Positions 46,870-55,862 of a stretch of DNA of 64,000 nt are shown here, piece after piece; within the stretch, counting starts at the first letter, position 1; each line of letters opens with the position of its first letter. The notes beneath the pieces are model-generated. The model was not told where the DNA came from, did no database searches, and saw only the letters and a list, made by a program, of their open reading frames with translations. Source of the stretch: Burkholderia sp. FERM BP-3421. Its GTDB lineage: Bacteria > Pseudomonadota > Gammaproteobacteria > Burkholderiales > Burkholderiaceae. Position numbers and translations under genes: made by a program. The stretch covers positions 2,728,001 through 2,792,000 of the forward strand of contig NZ_CP117781.1 in assembly GCF_028657905.1 (NCBI RefSeq). Reading direction: 5' to 3'.

Positions 46870-46993
46870 ACGGATCGGATGGGTGAAGGTACGCGCGACG
46901 GCGCGCGGCGTTAGACCTTAGCATGACGCGCAAGGGACGCCCTACAATCTTCCCTCACGCCAACTCAACCCGCGCTGGGCGGGATCATGACGC

Positions 46994-47983
46994 ATGCAGA
47001 TACCGGATCTCAACCTTCTCGTCGCCCTCGATGCGCTGCTGCAGGAGGGCTCGGTCGTGGGCGCCGCTCAGCGGATGGGCCTGAGCGGCCCCGCGATGAG
47101 CCGCGCGCTCGCGCGGATCCGCGCGGCGACGGGCGACCCGATCCTCGTGAAGGCCGGGCGGCGCATGGTGCCGACGCCGCGCGCGCTCGCGCTGCGCGAC
47201 GAGGTGCGCGGCGCGCTGGACGCCGCGCGCCGTGTGCTGCGGCCCGAGCGCGAGCTGGATCTGGCGACGCTCGACCGGCGCTTCAACCTGCACGCGAACG
47301 ACACCTTCACCAGTTCGTTCGGCGGCGCGCTGCTCGATCGCGTGCGACGCGACGCGCCGCGCGCGGTGCTGCGCATGCTGCCCGAAAGCGCGACCGAGGA
47401 CGACGTGCTGCGCGACGGCGACACCGATCTCTACATCAGCGCGATGCGGCCGCTGGGCGGGGATTTCCATGTGCAGCCGCTGTTCAGCACGCGTTTCGTC
47501 GGGCTCGCGCGCGACGACCATCCGATCTTCGACGATCCGATCACGCCCGCGCGCTTCGCGTCGTTCGACCAGATCAGCGTGTCGCGACGCGGGCGCGTGT
47601 CGGGGCCGATCGATCGCGCGCTCGGCGAGCTGGGGCTGCAGCGCACGGTCGCGCTCGTGGCGCCGACCTTCTACTCGGCCGTGTTCGCGCTCGGCAACTC
47701 CGGGCTGGTGCTGCCGCTGCCCGCGCACGTGGCGCGCAGCGTGAGCGACATGGGCCTGCGGGTGCGCGCCTTCGACCTGCCGCTGACACTCGACGAGATC
47801 GTGATCGTGCAGGCCTGGCATCCGCGCTTCCAGAACGACCCCGCGCACCAGTGGCTGCGACGGGTCATCCGCGACGCATGCGGACGCGCGCCGACGGACG
47901 GCGAAGGATGCGCTGACGACGCTCTCGTGCCGGACGACGCGCAAGCCCGCTCGAAGCAGGCGGGCGGCGCCGTTCGCCCCTGA
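46994..47983 (+). CDS. LysR family transcriptional regulator (NodD-like group)
   Basis: A 329-residue regulator. HTH: LNLLVALDALLQEGSVVGAA then GLSGPAMSRALARIRAATGD, the pattern of the NodD/LeuO/PA-like branch. The effector domain follows (LHANDTFTSSFGGALLDRV). The C-terminal 30 residues are polar and variable. No target is obvious: it faces no divergent gene other than the DUF445 protein, whose start is 124 bp away. Confidence 0.9.
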   Translation: MQIPDLNLLVALDALLQEGSVVGAAQRMGLSGPAMSRALARIRAATGDPILVKAGRRMVPTPRALALRDEVRGALDAARRVLRPERELDLATLDRRFNLHANDTFTSSFGGALLDRVRRDAPRAVLRMLPESATEDDVLRDGDTDLYISAMRPLGGDFHVQPLFSTRFVGLARDDHPIFDDPITPARFASFDQISVSRRGRVSGPIDRALGELGLQRTVALVAPTFYSAVFALGNSGLVLPLPAHVARSVSDMGLRVRAFDLPLTLDEIVIVQAWHPRFQNDPAHQWLRRVIRDACGRAPTDGEGCADDALVPDDAQARSKQAGGAVRP

Positions 47984-48279
47984 ACGTCACGTCGGGATCA
48001 TGAAGTGCTCGCGGTCGCCTCGAAGGCGCCCCGCGCCGCCGGGCGGGACAGGACGCGGCGCGCGCCATGCGAAGGCGCGGCCGCCGCGCATCGGCAAGGG
48101 AGGCGTCGACGGCCGCCGCGGGTTTGCCGGAACAAACGCAAGCCAGCGTCCGATCGAGGCCGCGACGGCTTCCAGGAAAAGACCGTGCAGACGTCGCGGG
48201 AAAAGCGGCAGGCGGACTCGCGCCAGGCCCGCACCCTTCGCGCCGCCTCGCGCCGGCCCCGTTCGCCCCGTTCGCCCCG

Positions 48280-49293
48280 CTACGCGAACGCTTCGAGCGA
48301 CGCGAGCCGCCGTTCGTCGACCATCGATTCGATCAGCGACACCAGATCGTCGGTGAGCGGGTCGCAGATGCCGGGCGAGCGGTGCAGTTCGAGATCGGCC
48401 GCCGGCAGCGGCGGCAGCCCGTCCGTTTCGTCGAGCACGCGCCAGTTCTCGGGCAGCGTGCAGCGATCGATCATCGTCACGGCCGCGCCGTGGTTCACCG
48501 CGATCTTGATGCCGGTCGGGCTCTGGCTCGTATAGACGACGTGATACGGCCGCTCGGCCGTCGCGAGCGCCTGCAGCCCACGCTGCCGGTAGCAGCAGGT
48601 TTCGGGAAACAGCGCGAGCGGCACCGACGCATGCGCGCCGAGCGTGAAATCGCGGTGCGCGGCCCACACGACCTCGTGGCGGCCGAGCAGCCGCCCGCCC
48701 GCGTTCGGCCCGTGCCGCACGATGAGCGCGACGTCCAGCTCGCCGGCCTGCAGCCGGTCGAGCAATTCGAGCGAGGTCCGGCAATGCATGTGCAGGCGCG
48801 CGCCCGGCCGCAGCGCATAAAACGACTTCAACAGGTCGGGCAGCCACAGCTCCGCGTAGTCCTCGGGCAGCCCGAAGCGCACGACGCCGCGGTCGCTGCT
48901 CGTCTGCTTCAACGCGATGATCGCCTCGTTGTGCACCTGGATGATCCGCCGCGCGTGGATCAGGAAATTCTCGCCGTCGCGCGACAATTCGAGCCGCCGG
49001 CTGTTGCGCATGAACAAGTGCGTTTCGAGCCGCTCCTCGAGCGTGCGGATGCGCAGGCTGATGGTCGACTGCGTGCGATGCAGTTGCCGGGCCGCCGCGG
49101 TGAAGCCGCCGCTTTCGACGACGGCGACGAATGCCCGGATCAGTTCCGGATCGAGCGAACTCAGCTTCGACCAATCGGGCCGCGAGAAACCGCCGGGCCG
49201 CCCCAGGTTTTCCGTTCCGCAGGACGTTCCCTCGGAGGCGTGCCCCTCTCGGGGGGGCTGGCGCGAATCGACAGGTTTCTCAATGGCAGCCAT
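48280..49293 (-). CDS. LysR family regulator of the Fae operon
   Basis: A 337-residue LysR protein with an unusual ~45-residue polar extension before the HTH (LDPELIRAFVAVVESGGFTA, QLHRTQSTISLRIRTLEERL). The effector domain contains VRFGLPEDYAELWLPDLLKS. ATG 49293 is chosen as the first start downstream of a T-N11-A palindrome; an internal start nearer the HTH is possible. Divergent from the fae operon across 331 bp, so it is the likely regulator. Confidence 0.88.
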   Translation of the reverse strand: MAAIEKPVDSRQPPREGHASEGTSCGTENLGRPGGFSRPDWSKLSSLDPELIRAFVAVVESGGFTAAARQLHRTQSTISLRIRTLEERLETHLFMRNSRRLELSRDGENFLIHARRIIQVHNEAIIALKQTSSDRGVVRFGLPEDYAELWLPDLLKSFYALRPGARLHMHCRTSLELLDRLQAGELDVALIVRHGPNAGGRLLGRHEVVWAAHRDFTLGAHASVPLALFPETCCYRQRGLQALATAERPYHVVYTSQSPTGIKIAVNHGAAVTMIDRCTLPENWRVLDETDGLPPLPAADLELHRSPGICDPLTDDLVSLIESMVDERRLASLEAFA

Positions 49294-49624
49294 CGGAATT
49301 ACTCGCTTTCGAAAAGTAATGGGAAGACGAAAGATAGGGTTCGGAGTACGCCGATTGTTGTCCGGATGCGCTCGGCCCTCCAACCCCTGCCCGGGTATGA
49401 CAAACCCGAAGCCGGCGCGCGAACGCGCACCCGCCGATCCTGTCGCGCTTGCCGTCGCGACGGCGGCCGCGGCCCGCCCGGCGGGCGTTTGCGCACCAGA
49501 CCGAGGGCTTTCCCGGAGACGACGAAAACTCATACCTCGATCAGAAAACATCGATTCACCGGCCGCGCCGCGGCCCACCACAATCCAATCGCCTCACATC
49601 CAACCTTATCGACGAGACACCGCA
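49294..49624. promoter_or_regulatory. Divergent control region between LysR and fae
   Basis: Contains ATTACT (49298-49303) and AGTAAT (49315-49320) separated by 11 bp, a textbook T-N11-A LysR box, 5 bp upstream of the LysR ATG. An inner TTTCGAAA palindrome occupies 49307-49314. The rest of the region to 49624 shows no further clear site. Confidence 0.6.
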
Positions 49625-50149
49625 ATGACCGCATCCCAACCCAGGCAGCTCTACATCGGCGAAGGCTTCGAAGGCCCCGGCGTCAACCTCGCGCACATCA
49701 ACGTGCTGGTCGGCCCGCGCGACGGCCCGGCCGGGCAGGCCTTCGCGACCGCGCTCGCGACGCCGTCGGCCGGCCATGCGCCGTTCGTCGTGATCGCGCA
49801 GCCGGGCGTGCCGACCAAGCCGCTCACGCTGTACGTGAACAAGGCGCAGATCGCCGGCGACTTCCACGGCAACGCCACCTGGGGCGCATCGCAGGCCGGC
49901 ATCGCAAAGGCCGTGGCCGAAGCGCTCGAGAACGGCACGCTGCCGCCGGAAGCGGAGAACGACTGGGTCGTCGTATCGGCGAACTGGGTGAACCCGCAGA
50001 CCGACGACCTCGACGCCGTGTTCGAGAATAACTACCGCGCGTGCCGCAACGCGATCGTCGCCGCGATGGAAGGGCTGCCGCATCGCGACGCCGTGTTCGC
50101 CGCCGCGCGCGACGTGTCGAATCCGTTCTACACGCCGAAAAAGAACTGA
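49625..50149 (+). CDS. fae: Formaldehyde-activating enzyme (Fae) homologue
   Basis: A 174-residue protein of the Fae family: GEGFEGPGVNLAHINVLVGP carries the catalytic His, and AQIAGDFHGNATWGASQAGI the conserved C-terminal part. True Fae catalyses condensation of formaldehyde with tetrahydromethanopterin. No H4MPT biosynthesis or methanol oxidation genes are in the window, so it may be a Fae-like paralogue with another aldehyde or pterin partner. The C-terminal half (NNYRACRNAIVAAM) completes the usual length. First gene of the fae-AKR-ALDH-MFS operon. Confidence 0.9.
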   Translation: MTASQPRQLYIGEGFEGPGVNLAHINVLVGPRDGPAGQAFATALATPSAGHAPFVVIAQPGVPTKPLTLYVNKAQIAGDFHGNATWGASQAGIAKAVAEALENGTLPPEAENDWVVVSANWVNPQTDDLDAVFENNYRACRNAIVAAMEGLPHRDAVFAAARDVSNPFYTPKKN

Positions 50150-50189
50150 CGGACAACGAACGGCCGGCACGGCCGTATCAGGAGGAAGC

Positions 50190-51212
50190 ATGGAATACGT
50201 CCGCCTCGGCCAGTCCGGCCTGAAGGTGTCCCGCCTGTGTCTCGGCACGATGAACATGGGCACGCCCGAATGGAAGCCGTGGATCTTCGACGAAGCGCAG
50301 AGCGAACCGATCGTGCGCCGCGCGCTCGACGCCGGCGTGAACTTCATCGATCTCGCGGATTTCTATTCGACGGGCGTCGGCGAGGAAGTGGTCGGCCGCA
50401 TCCTCAAGCGCAACGCGCGCCGCGAGGAGCTTGTCGTGACGACCAAGGTCGGCTACGACATGGGCAGTTATCCGAACGCGGGCGGCCATTCGCGCAAGCA
50501 CGTGCTCGACGGCATCGACGGATCGCTGAAGCGGCTCGGGATGGATTACGTCGACATCTTCATGCTGCATTTCTTCGACGTGAACACGCCCGTCGAGGAA
50601 ACGATGAGCGCGCTGCACGACATCGTGCGCGCGGGCAAGGCGCGCTACATCGGCGTGTCGACGATGTACACGTGGCAGTTCGCGAAAATCATGCAGGCCT
50701 GCGAACGCAACGGCTGGGACAAGCCGATCAACATGCAGTTGCAGCTCAACCTCGCGTATCGCGAGGAAGAACGCGAGATGGTGCCGTACTGCATCGACCA
50801 GGGCGTCGGCGTATCGGTGTTCAGCCCGCTCGCGCGCGGCCTCCTGACCTGCGAACCGCAATCGACGCGCAACCAGACCGATTTCTTCACCGCGCAGATG
50901 TACGGCGACGCGTCGTCGCTCGCGATCGCGGAATCGGTCGCGAAGGTCGCGAAGCGGCGCGGCGTGCCGCCCGCGCAGATCGCGCAGGCGTGGGTGCTGA
51001 GCCGGCCCGGCATCGCGAGCATGCTGGTGGGCGCCGATTCCGTCGCGCAGTTCGACAGCGCGCTCGGCGCGCTTGAAACGCAGCTCACCGAAGACGAACT
51101 GCATGAACTGGAGCGCAACTACACGCCGTGCGACCTGATCAACGACTACACGGCCGGCAAGCGCATCGCGCGCGCGTCGCGTCCGGCGCAAGGCGTCTTC
51201 GCCGCAGACTGA
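50190..51212 (+). CDS. Aldo/keto reductase
   Basis: A 340-residue AKR of the YajO/AKR11-12 type. Catalytic residues: Asp-Tyr in IDLADFYSTG, Lys in VVTTKVGYD, His in IFMLHFFDV. ATG 50190 has CAGGAGGAAGC. NADPH-dependent reduction (or oxidation) of an aldehyde or sugar is expected. Forty bp from fae, 22 bp before the ALDH gene. Confidence 0.92.
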   Translation: MEYVRLGQSGLKVSRLCLGTMNMGTPEWKPWIFDEAQSEPIVRRALDAGVNFIDLADFYSTGVGEEVVGRILKRNARREELVVTTKVGYDMGSYPNAGGHSRKHVLDGIDGSLKRLGMDYVDIFMLHFFDVNTPVEETMSALHDIVRAGKARYIGVSTMYTWQFAKIMQACERNGWDKPINMQLQLNLAYREEEREMVPYCIDQGVGVSVFSPLARGLLTCEPQSTRNQTDFFTAQMYGDASSLAIAESVAKVAKRRGVPPAQIAQAWVLSRPGIASMLVGADSVAQFDSALGALETQLTEDELHELERNYTPCDLINDYTAGKRIARASRPAQGVFAAD

Positions 51213-51234
51213 AGCACTGAAGGAACCCAATCCA

Positions 51235-52686
51235 ATGAACGAATTTCTGAGGACCGGCCATTACATCGGCGGTGAATGGCACGAATCGCATGGCGCGAGC
51301 GACGCAACCTATCCGGTGCTGAACCCGGCGACCGGCGAAACGATCGCGAAGGTCGCCAAAGGCGGCGCCGACGACACGCAGCGCGCGATCGACGCGGCCG
51401 CCCGCGCGTTTCCCGCATGGCGCGCGCTGACCGCGAAGGAGCGCGGCGCGCGCGTGAAGCGCTGGGGCGAGCTGATGCTCGAACACCGCGACGCGCTTGC
51501 CGAGCTGCTGACGCGTGAACAGGGCAAGCCGCTGGCGGAAGCGCGCGGCGAAGTGGCCTACGCGGCGAGTTTTCTCGAATGGTTCGCGGAAGAAGCGAAG
51601 CGCATGTACGGCGACGTGATTCCGAGCCCGAAGCCGAACGCGCAGATCGTCGTCACGCGCGAGCCGGTCGGCGTCGTCGCGGCGATCACGCCGTGGAATT
51701 TCCCGCTCGCGATGATCACGCGCAAAGCCGGCCCCGCGCTCGCGGCCGGCTGCACGATGGTGCTGAAGCCGTCGGAAGAAACGCCGCTGTCGGCGTTCGC
51801 GCTCGCGGTGCTCGCCGAACGGGCGGGTGTGCCGGCGGGTGTGTTCAACGTCGTGTCGGGCGACGCGGTCGCGATCGGCGAGACGCTGACGAGTTCGTCC
51901 GCCGTGCGCAAGCTGTCGTTCACGGGGTCGACGCGGGTCGGCAAGCTGCTCGCGAAGCAGTCGGCCGACACGCTGAAGAAGCTGTCACTCGAACTCGGCG
52001 GCAACGCGCCGTTCATCGTGTTCGACGATGCCGATCTCGACGCGGCGGTCGAAGGCGCGATCGCGTCGAAGTTCCGCAACACGGGCCAGACCTGCGTGTG
52101 CGTGAACCGCTTCCTGGTGCAGGACGGCGTGTACGACGCCTTCACGCGCAAGCTCGCGGACGCCGTGCGCAAGCTGCGCGTCGGCAACGCGCTCGCGGGC
52201 GACGTCGACCAGGGGCCGCTGATCAACGAAGCGGCGCTCGGCAAGGTCGAGCGGCACGTCGCCGACGCCGCCGCGAAGGGTGCGACCGTGCTCACCGGCG
52301 GCAAGCGGCACGCACTCGGCGGCACCTTCTACGAGCCGACCGTGCTGACCGGCATGACGCCCGACATGCTGATCGCCGAAGAGGAAACCTTCGGCCCCGT
52401 CGCGGGCTGCTTCCGCTTCGCGACCGAGGACGAAGCCGTCGCCGCGGCCAACGACACGCCGTTCGGGCTGTCCGCGTACTTCTACACGCGCGATCTCGGC
52501 CGCGCGTGGCGCGTGTCGGGCGCGCTGGAAAGCGGGATGGTCGGCGTCAACGACGGGATCATCTCGACCGAAGTCGCGCCGTTCGGCGGCGTCAAGCAAT
52601 CGGGGCTTGGCCGCGAAGGCTCGAAGTACGGCCTCGACGAATACGTGGAACTCAAGTACACGCTGATGGCCGGCCTCGGCCGCTGA
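51235..52686 (+). CDS. Succinate-semialdehyde-dehydrogenase-like ALDH
   Basis: A 483-residue ALDH close to GabD/GabD-like enzymes. Catalytic Cys in GQTCVCVNR (Cys next to a second Cys, as in redox-sensitive GabD), Glu in SLELGGNAPF, motif FTGSTRVGKLL, end FGGVKQSGLGREGS. GAAGGA lies before ATG 51235. Would oxidise an aldehyde acid with NAD(P)+. Third gene of the fae operon. Confidence 0.92.
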   Translation: MNEFLRTGHYIGGEWHESHGASDATYPVLNPATGETIAKVAKGGADDTQRAIDAAARAFPAWRALTAKERGARVKRWGELMLEHRDALAELLTREQGKPLAEARGEVAYAASFLEWFAEEAKRMYGDVIPSPKPNAQIVVTREPVGVVAAITPWNFPLAMITRKAGPALAAGCTMVLKPSEETPLSAFALAVLAERAGVPAGVFNVVSGDAVAIGETLTSSSAVRKLSFTGSTRVGKLLAKQSADTLKKLSLELGGNAPFIVFDDADLDAAVEGAIASKFRNTGQTCVCVNRFLVQDGVYDAFTRKLADAVRKLRVGNALAGDVDQGPLINEAALGKVERHVADAAAKGATVLTGGKRHALGGTFYEPTVLTGMTPDMLIAEEETFGPVAGCFRFATEDEAVAAANDTPFGLSAYFYTRDLGRAWRVSGALESGMVGVNDGIISTEVAPFGGVKQSGLGREGSKYGLDEYVELKYTLMAGLGR

Positions 52687-52800
52687 CCGCGCCCCGTGGT
52701 CGATCCGCGCCGCGCGCCGCCCGGCCGCGCGGCCTCTTGCACGGCCGCGCGGCGTCGTTCGACGCCCGCGCGCCGCAGGCATGACGAATCCGGAGACAGC

Positions 52801-54168
52801 TTGATCCAAGCCAACGTTCAATCCGGCAGCGCCCGCGCGCTGCCGCGCGGCGCCGATGCGCCGCACCGCCCCGTCGCCCTCGACGACGTGCCGCTCAACC
52901 GCTTCCACGTGAAAATCGCCGGCCTGACCTTCGGCGCGCATTTCACCGAGGGCTACACGCTCGGCACGATCGGCTACGCGCTGGCCGCGCTCGGCAAGCA
53001 AATGCCGATCGACGCATTCTGGATGGGGATGATCGGCAGCTCGGCGCTGATCGGCATCTTCTTCGGCAGCCTCGTGTTCGGCTGGCTGTCCGACCGGATG
53101 GGCCGGCAGAAGATCTTCCTGACGAGCTTCGTGATCATCACGGCCGCCGCGTTCGCGCAGTTCTTCGTCAGCTCACCGCTCGAACTGTGCTTGCTGCGCG
53201 TGCTGATCGGCTTCGGGATGGGCGGCGACTTCACGGTCGGCCATGCGATCCTCGCCGAATTCTCGCCGCGCAGGCATCGCGGCGCGCTGCTCGGTTCGTT
53301 CAGCGTGATCTGGACGATCGGCTATGTCGCCGCGAACGTGCTCGGCCTCGCGTACAGCGACGCCGCGCCCGATGCGTGGCGCTGGCTGCTCGCGTCGGCC
53401 GCCTTGCCCGCGCTGATCGTGCTGGTGCTGCGAATCGGCACGCCCGAATCGCCGCGCTGGCTGCTCGGCAAGGGCCGCGTGCGGGAAGCGCGCGCGATCG
53501 TCGCGAAGCATTTCGGGCCGCACGTGGTGCTCGACGGCTCCGCCGCTCCGCATGCGAGCGCGGGCTTCGGCCGGCTGTTCCGGCCCGACCTGGTGCGCCG
53601 GACGCTCTTCAACTGCGCATTCTTCGTGTGCCTCGTGATTCCGTATTTCGCGATCTACACGTTCCTGCCGACGATCCTGAAGACGATCGGCCTCGCCGAA
53701 GGCTTCGGCGCGGACCTGCTGCTGAACGCGTTCCTCGTGCTGGGCGCGCTGATCGGCATCTGGCTGACGATCCGGCTGTCGCGGCGCGGCTTCCTGATCG
53801 GCTCGTTCGCGGTGACGTGCGCGTCGCTCGTCGCGCTGGCGGTGCTGCCGTCGTCGGCGGCGCTCGCGATGATCGTCGCGTTCGCGATCTTCACGCTGAC
53901 GATGTCGGCGTTCAGCAACCTCGTCGGCGTGTTCCCGCCCGAATGCTTCCCGACCGAGGTGCGCGCGTGCGGCGTCGGTCTCGCGATCGCTTGCAGCCGG
54001 CTCGGTTCGGCGATCGGCACGTTCCTGCTGCCGGTCGGCATCGCGACGCTCGGTTTTCACGCGACGATGTTCGCGCTGGCGGGCGTGCTGCTGGCCGGGA
54101 TGATCGTGTCGATCGCGTGGGCGCCGGAGACGAAGCATCTGACGCTGGAGGAGGCGTCGGGGCATTGA
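52801..54168 (+). CDS. MFS transporter (sugar/aromatic acid porter type)
   Basis: A 455-residue MFS protein with 12 TM segments; loop 2-3 motif GWLSDRMGRQKIF and FGMGGDFTVGHAILAEF (aromatic acid/metabolite:H+ symporter type). No ATG precedes the first TM in frame except far upstream; TTG 52801 with GGAGACAGC 5 nt away is chosen. Ends the fae operon and probably imports its substrate. Confidence 0.88.
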   Translation: MIQANVQSGSARALPRGADAPHRPVALDDVPLNRFHVKIAGLTFGAHFTEGYTLGTIGYALAALGKQMPIDAFWMGMIGSSALIGIFFGSLVFGWLSDRMGRQKIFLTSFVIITAAAFAQFFVSSPLELCLLRVLIGFGMGGDFTVGHAILAEFSPRRHRGALLGSFSVIWTIGYVAANVLGLAYSDAAPDAWRWLLASAALPALIVLVLRIGTPESPRWLLGKGRVREARAIVAKHFGPHVVLDGSAAPHASAGFGRLFRPDLVRRTLFNCAFFVCLVIPYFAIYTFLPTILKTIGLAEGFGADLLLNAFLVLGALIGIWLTIRLSRRGFLIGSFAVTCASLVALAVLPSSAALAMIVAFAIFTLTMSAFSNLVGVFPPECFPTEVRACGVGLAIACSRLGSAIGTFLLPVGIATLGFHATMFALAGVLLAGMIVSIAWAPETKHLTLEEASGH

Positions 54169-54736
54169 GGGCGGGGCGGGGCTCGTGCGCGCCCGCGTCG
54201 CCGCGCCCGGTTTTTTCGCGTCGACACACGGCTCACGCGCCGCTGCGCTGCGCGATGTGGTTGGCCGGGATGCGATTCGCGAAATCGCTCAGAACGGAAT
54301 CGACGCGCAGTCCCGCGCGCCGTGGAGGATGTCGATCCGCGTCGGCGGATCGCCGACGCCCCATAGGATGGACAAGCCGAACAGGACGCGTGCCGGGCGC
54401 GCCCGCCGCGCCCCGGGAGCCTCCGGCGCCGGCCTGCTTTCAGGTCGCGTTGCCGGACCCTCTCCGTACGAACGCCGATCATGATCGGAGACATCGTCAC
54501 GCCGCAACTCGGTCTGAAGCGTTATCCATCCCGGGCAAACCGGGATGACGCGCGATGAGAGTCGACTGGCTCATCTTGCTTGGTAAATGGTTCGACCGCG
54601 CTTCACTGCCGACATTCGACTGAGCGTAGCTCGGGCCGGACGGGCGGTCTCCGCGCATTTGAACTGGCCGTTCGGCGGACTCGGCGCGCCGGATTCGCGG
54701 CGATATGCTGAGGTTTTCCGCCTCCCGTCAGCAGCC
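54169..54736. other. Intergenic region, 568 bp
   Basis: Between the MFS gene and the unknown gene pair. The GC content drops from about 54480 onward, marking the border of a compositionally different block that continues to about 55830. No RNA or repeat recognised; short frames inside lack ribosome binding sites. Confidence 0.4.
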
Positions 54737-55462
54737 ATGCCCATCCGCCATGTCGACCTCAGTCACACGCTACCTTACGAGGCGACGTTTTTCGATGATC
54801 GACTGGCGATCGAACGAAACGATCTGGACATCCCCGCACTGCTTGGCGTCGGTTGCCACGTTTCCGACGCGCTGCTCGTCTCGTTATGCGGTGCGCCTGC
54901 CGGGTCGGATGTTCAGGCCTATCTGGACAGCACGGGAAAATTGACATTCGCCGTCACCCACCCGACGTTGATCCGATCGGAAAACCGGGTATCGGTATTC
55001 CAAACCGCTGACACGCGTGTGCTCGAACTCCGTGCAATCGATCTGGCCGACAGCGCGGTCGCCGGCCTCGGCGCAGCAATGCTCTGGCGAATCGTTCGAG
55101 CGTGTGATACGTTGGGCATCGCCCGCATCAGCGCTTTGGCGATGGGTGGCCGCAAATCACCACCGGAACCCGATGGCCCTCGGCTCCATGGATACTACAC
55201 ATGGCCGAGGTTCGGCTTCGATGCCCCCATTCCCGACGCGCATACCGACGAAGCCGCCCTGTTCCAGTATTTCCAGGGATACCCGGTCGGTTTGGCCGAT
55301 GGGTCGCTTCGATCCCTGCGCATGCTCTATGCGACCCGGTTCGGACGAGACTTCTGGCGAATCGCCGGATCGCATCGATGGGTGACATTCGACGTTGCGC
55401 CGCACGGCGCATCCGTGTTGACGCTGCCGGACTACCTGATCGAGAAGGGGATCTACGGATGA
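54737..55462 (+). CDS. Unknown protein, possible GNAT-like fold
   Basis: A 241-residue protein of lower GC than its neighbours. I do not recognise it with certainty. The middle (AAMLWRIVRACDTLGIARIS followed by LHGYYTWPRFGFDAPI) has the helix then Gly-Tyr/Trp-Pro-Arg/Gly-Phe pattern seen in some GNAT-like acetyltransferases and in toxin or effector proteins. ATG 54737 is preferred over 54587 because MPIRHVDLSHT begins a protein-like run. Its stop overlaps the next start (ATGA), so the two act together, e.g. enzyme and partner or toxin and immunity; this is speculation. Confidence 0.65.
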   Translation: MPIRHVDLSHTLPYEATFFDDRLAIERNDLDIPALLGVGCHVSDALLVSLCGAPAGSDVQAYLDSTGKLTFAVTHPTLIRSENRVSVFQTADTRVLELRAIDLADSAVAGLGAAMLWRIVRACDTLGIARISALAMGGRKSPPEPDGPRLHGYYTWPRFGFDAPIPDAHTDEAALFQYFQGYPVGLADGSLRSLRMLYATRFGRDFWRIAGSHRWVTFDVAPHGASVLTLPDYLIEKGIYG

Positions 55463-55827
55463 CAGAAAAGCACAGCCCGATCACCGGATTCCGGATCGCG
55501 CGGCCATCGGCGGCGCGCAGTCGCATGATGACAAGAAATCGTCTCGCCTGGCGTTCGGAAGTGAGGCGGCTCCTCGAGGAAATTCTCGCGAATGAACTCC
55601 GTCGCAGCCTCGCGCGTACGTCCGTCGTCGAGCCCGTCGCACGGCCGACCCGCGAACCGGCGCGCCCGCTGCCAAGAACCGTCTTCGACGTGGGCCCCAT
55701 CGATCCGTCGAAGTGCATGCTGCCCATCATCTCGGAAGCCGAGGCCAGAGCCGTCGGGGGCCGGGAAACGTTCATGCATTTCGGCCTGGATCCCGACCTC
55801 TACTCCGCACTGGCTGACACACTCTGA
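55459..55827 (+). CDS. Unknown protein coupled to the preceding gene
   Basis: A 122-residue basic protein, translationally coupled to the 241-residue gene by ATGA. N-terminal half rich in Arg (SEVRRLLEEILANELRRS is a likely amphipathic helix); C-terminal half ends GGRETFMHFGLDPDLYSALA. No signal peptide, no TM segment, no known family. Followed by the convergent end of a LysR gene 35 bp away. Confidence 0.6.
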   Translation: MTEKHSPITGFRIARPSAARSRMMTRNRLAWRSEVRRLLEEILANELRRSLARTSVVEPVARPTREPARPLPRTVFDVGPIDPSKCMLPIISEAEARAVGGRETFMHFGLDPDLYSALADTL

Positions 55828-55862
55828 CATATTGGCGGATCGCCGCCGGCGACGATCGACGA

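Noticed and set aside
54185..54484. 99-codon plus-strand frame after the MFS gene
   Set aside because: No ribosome binding site, composition unlike a protein, no motif.
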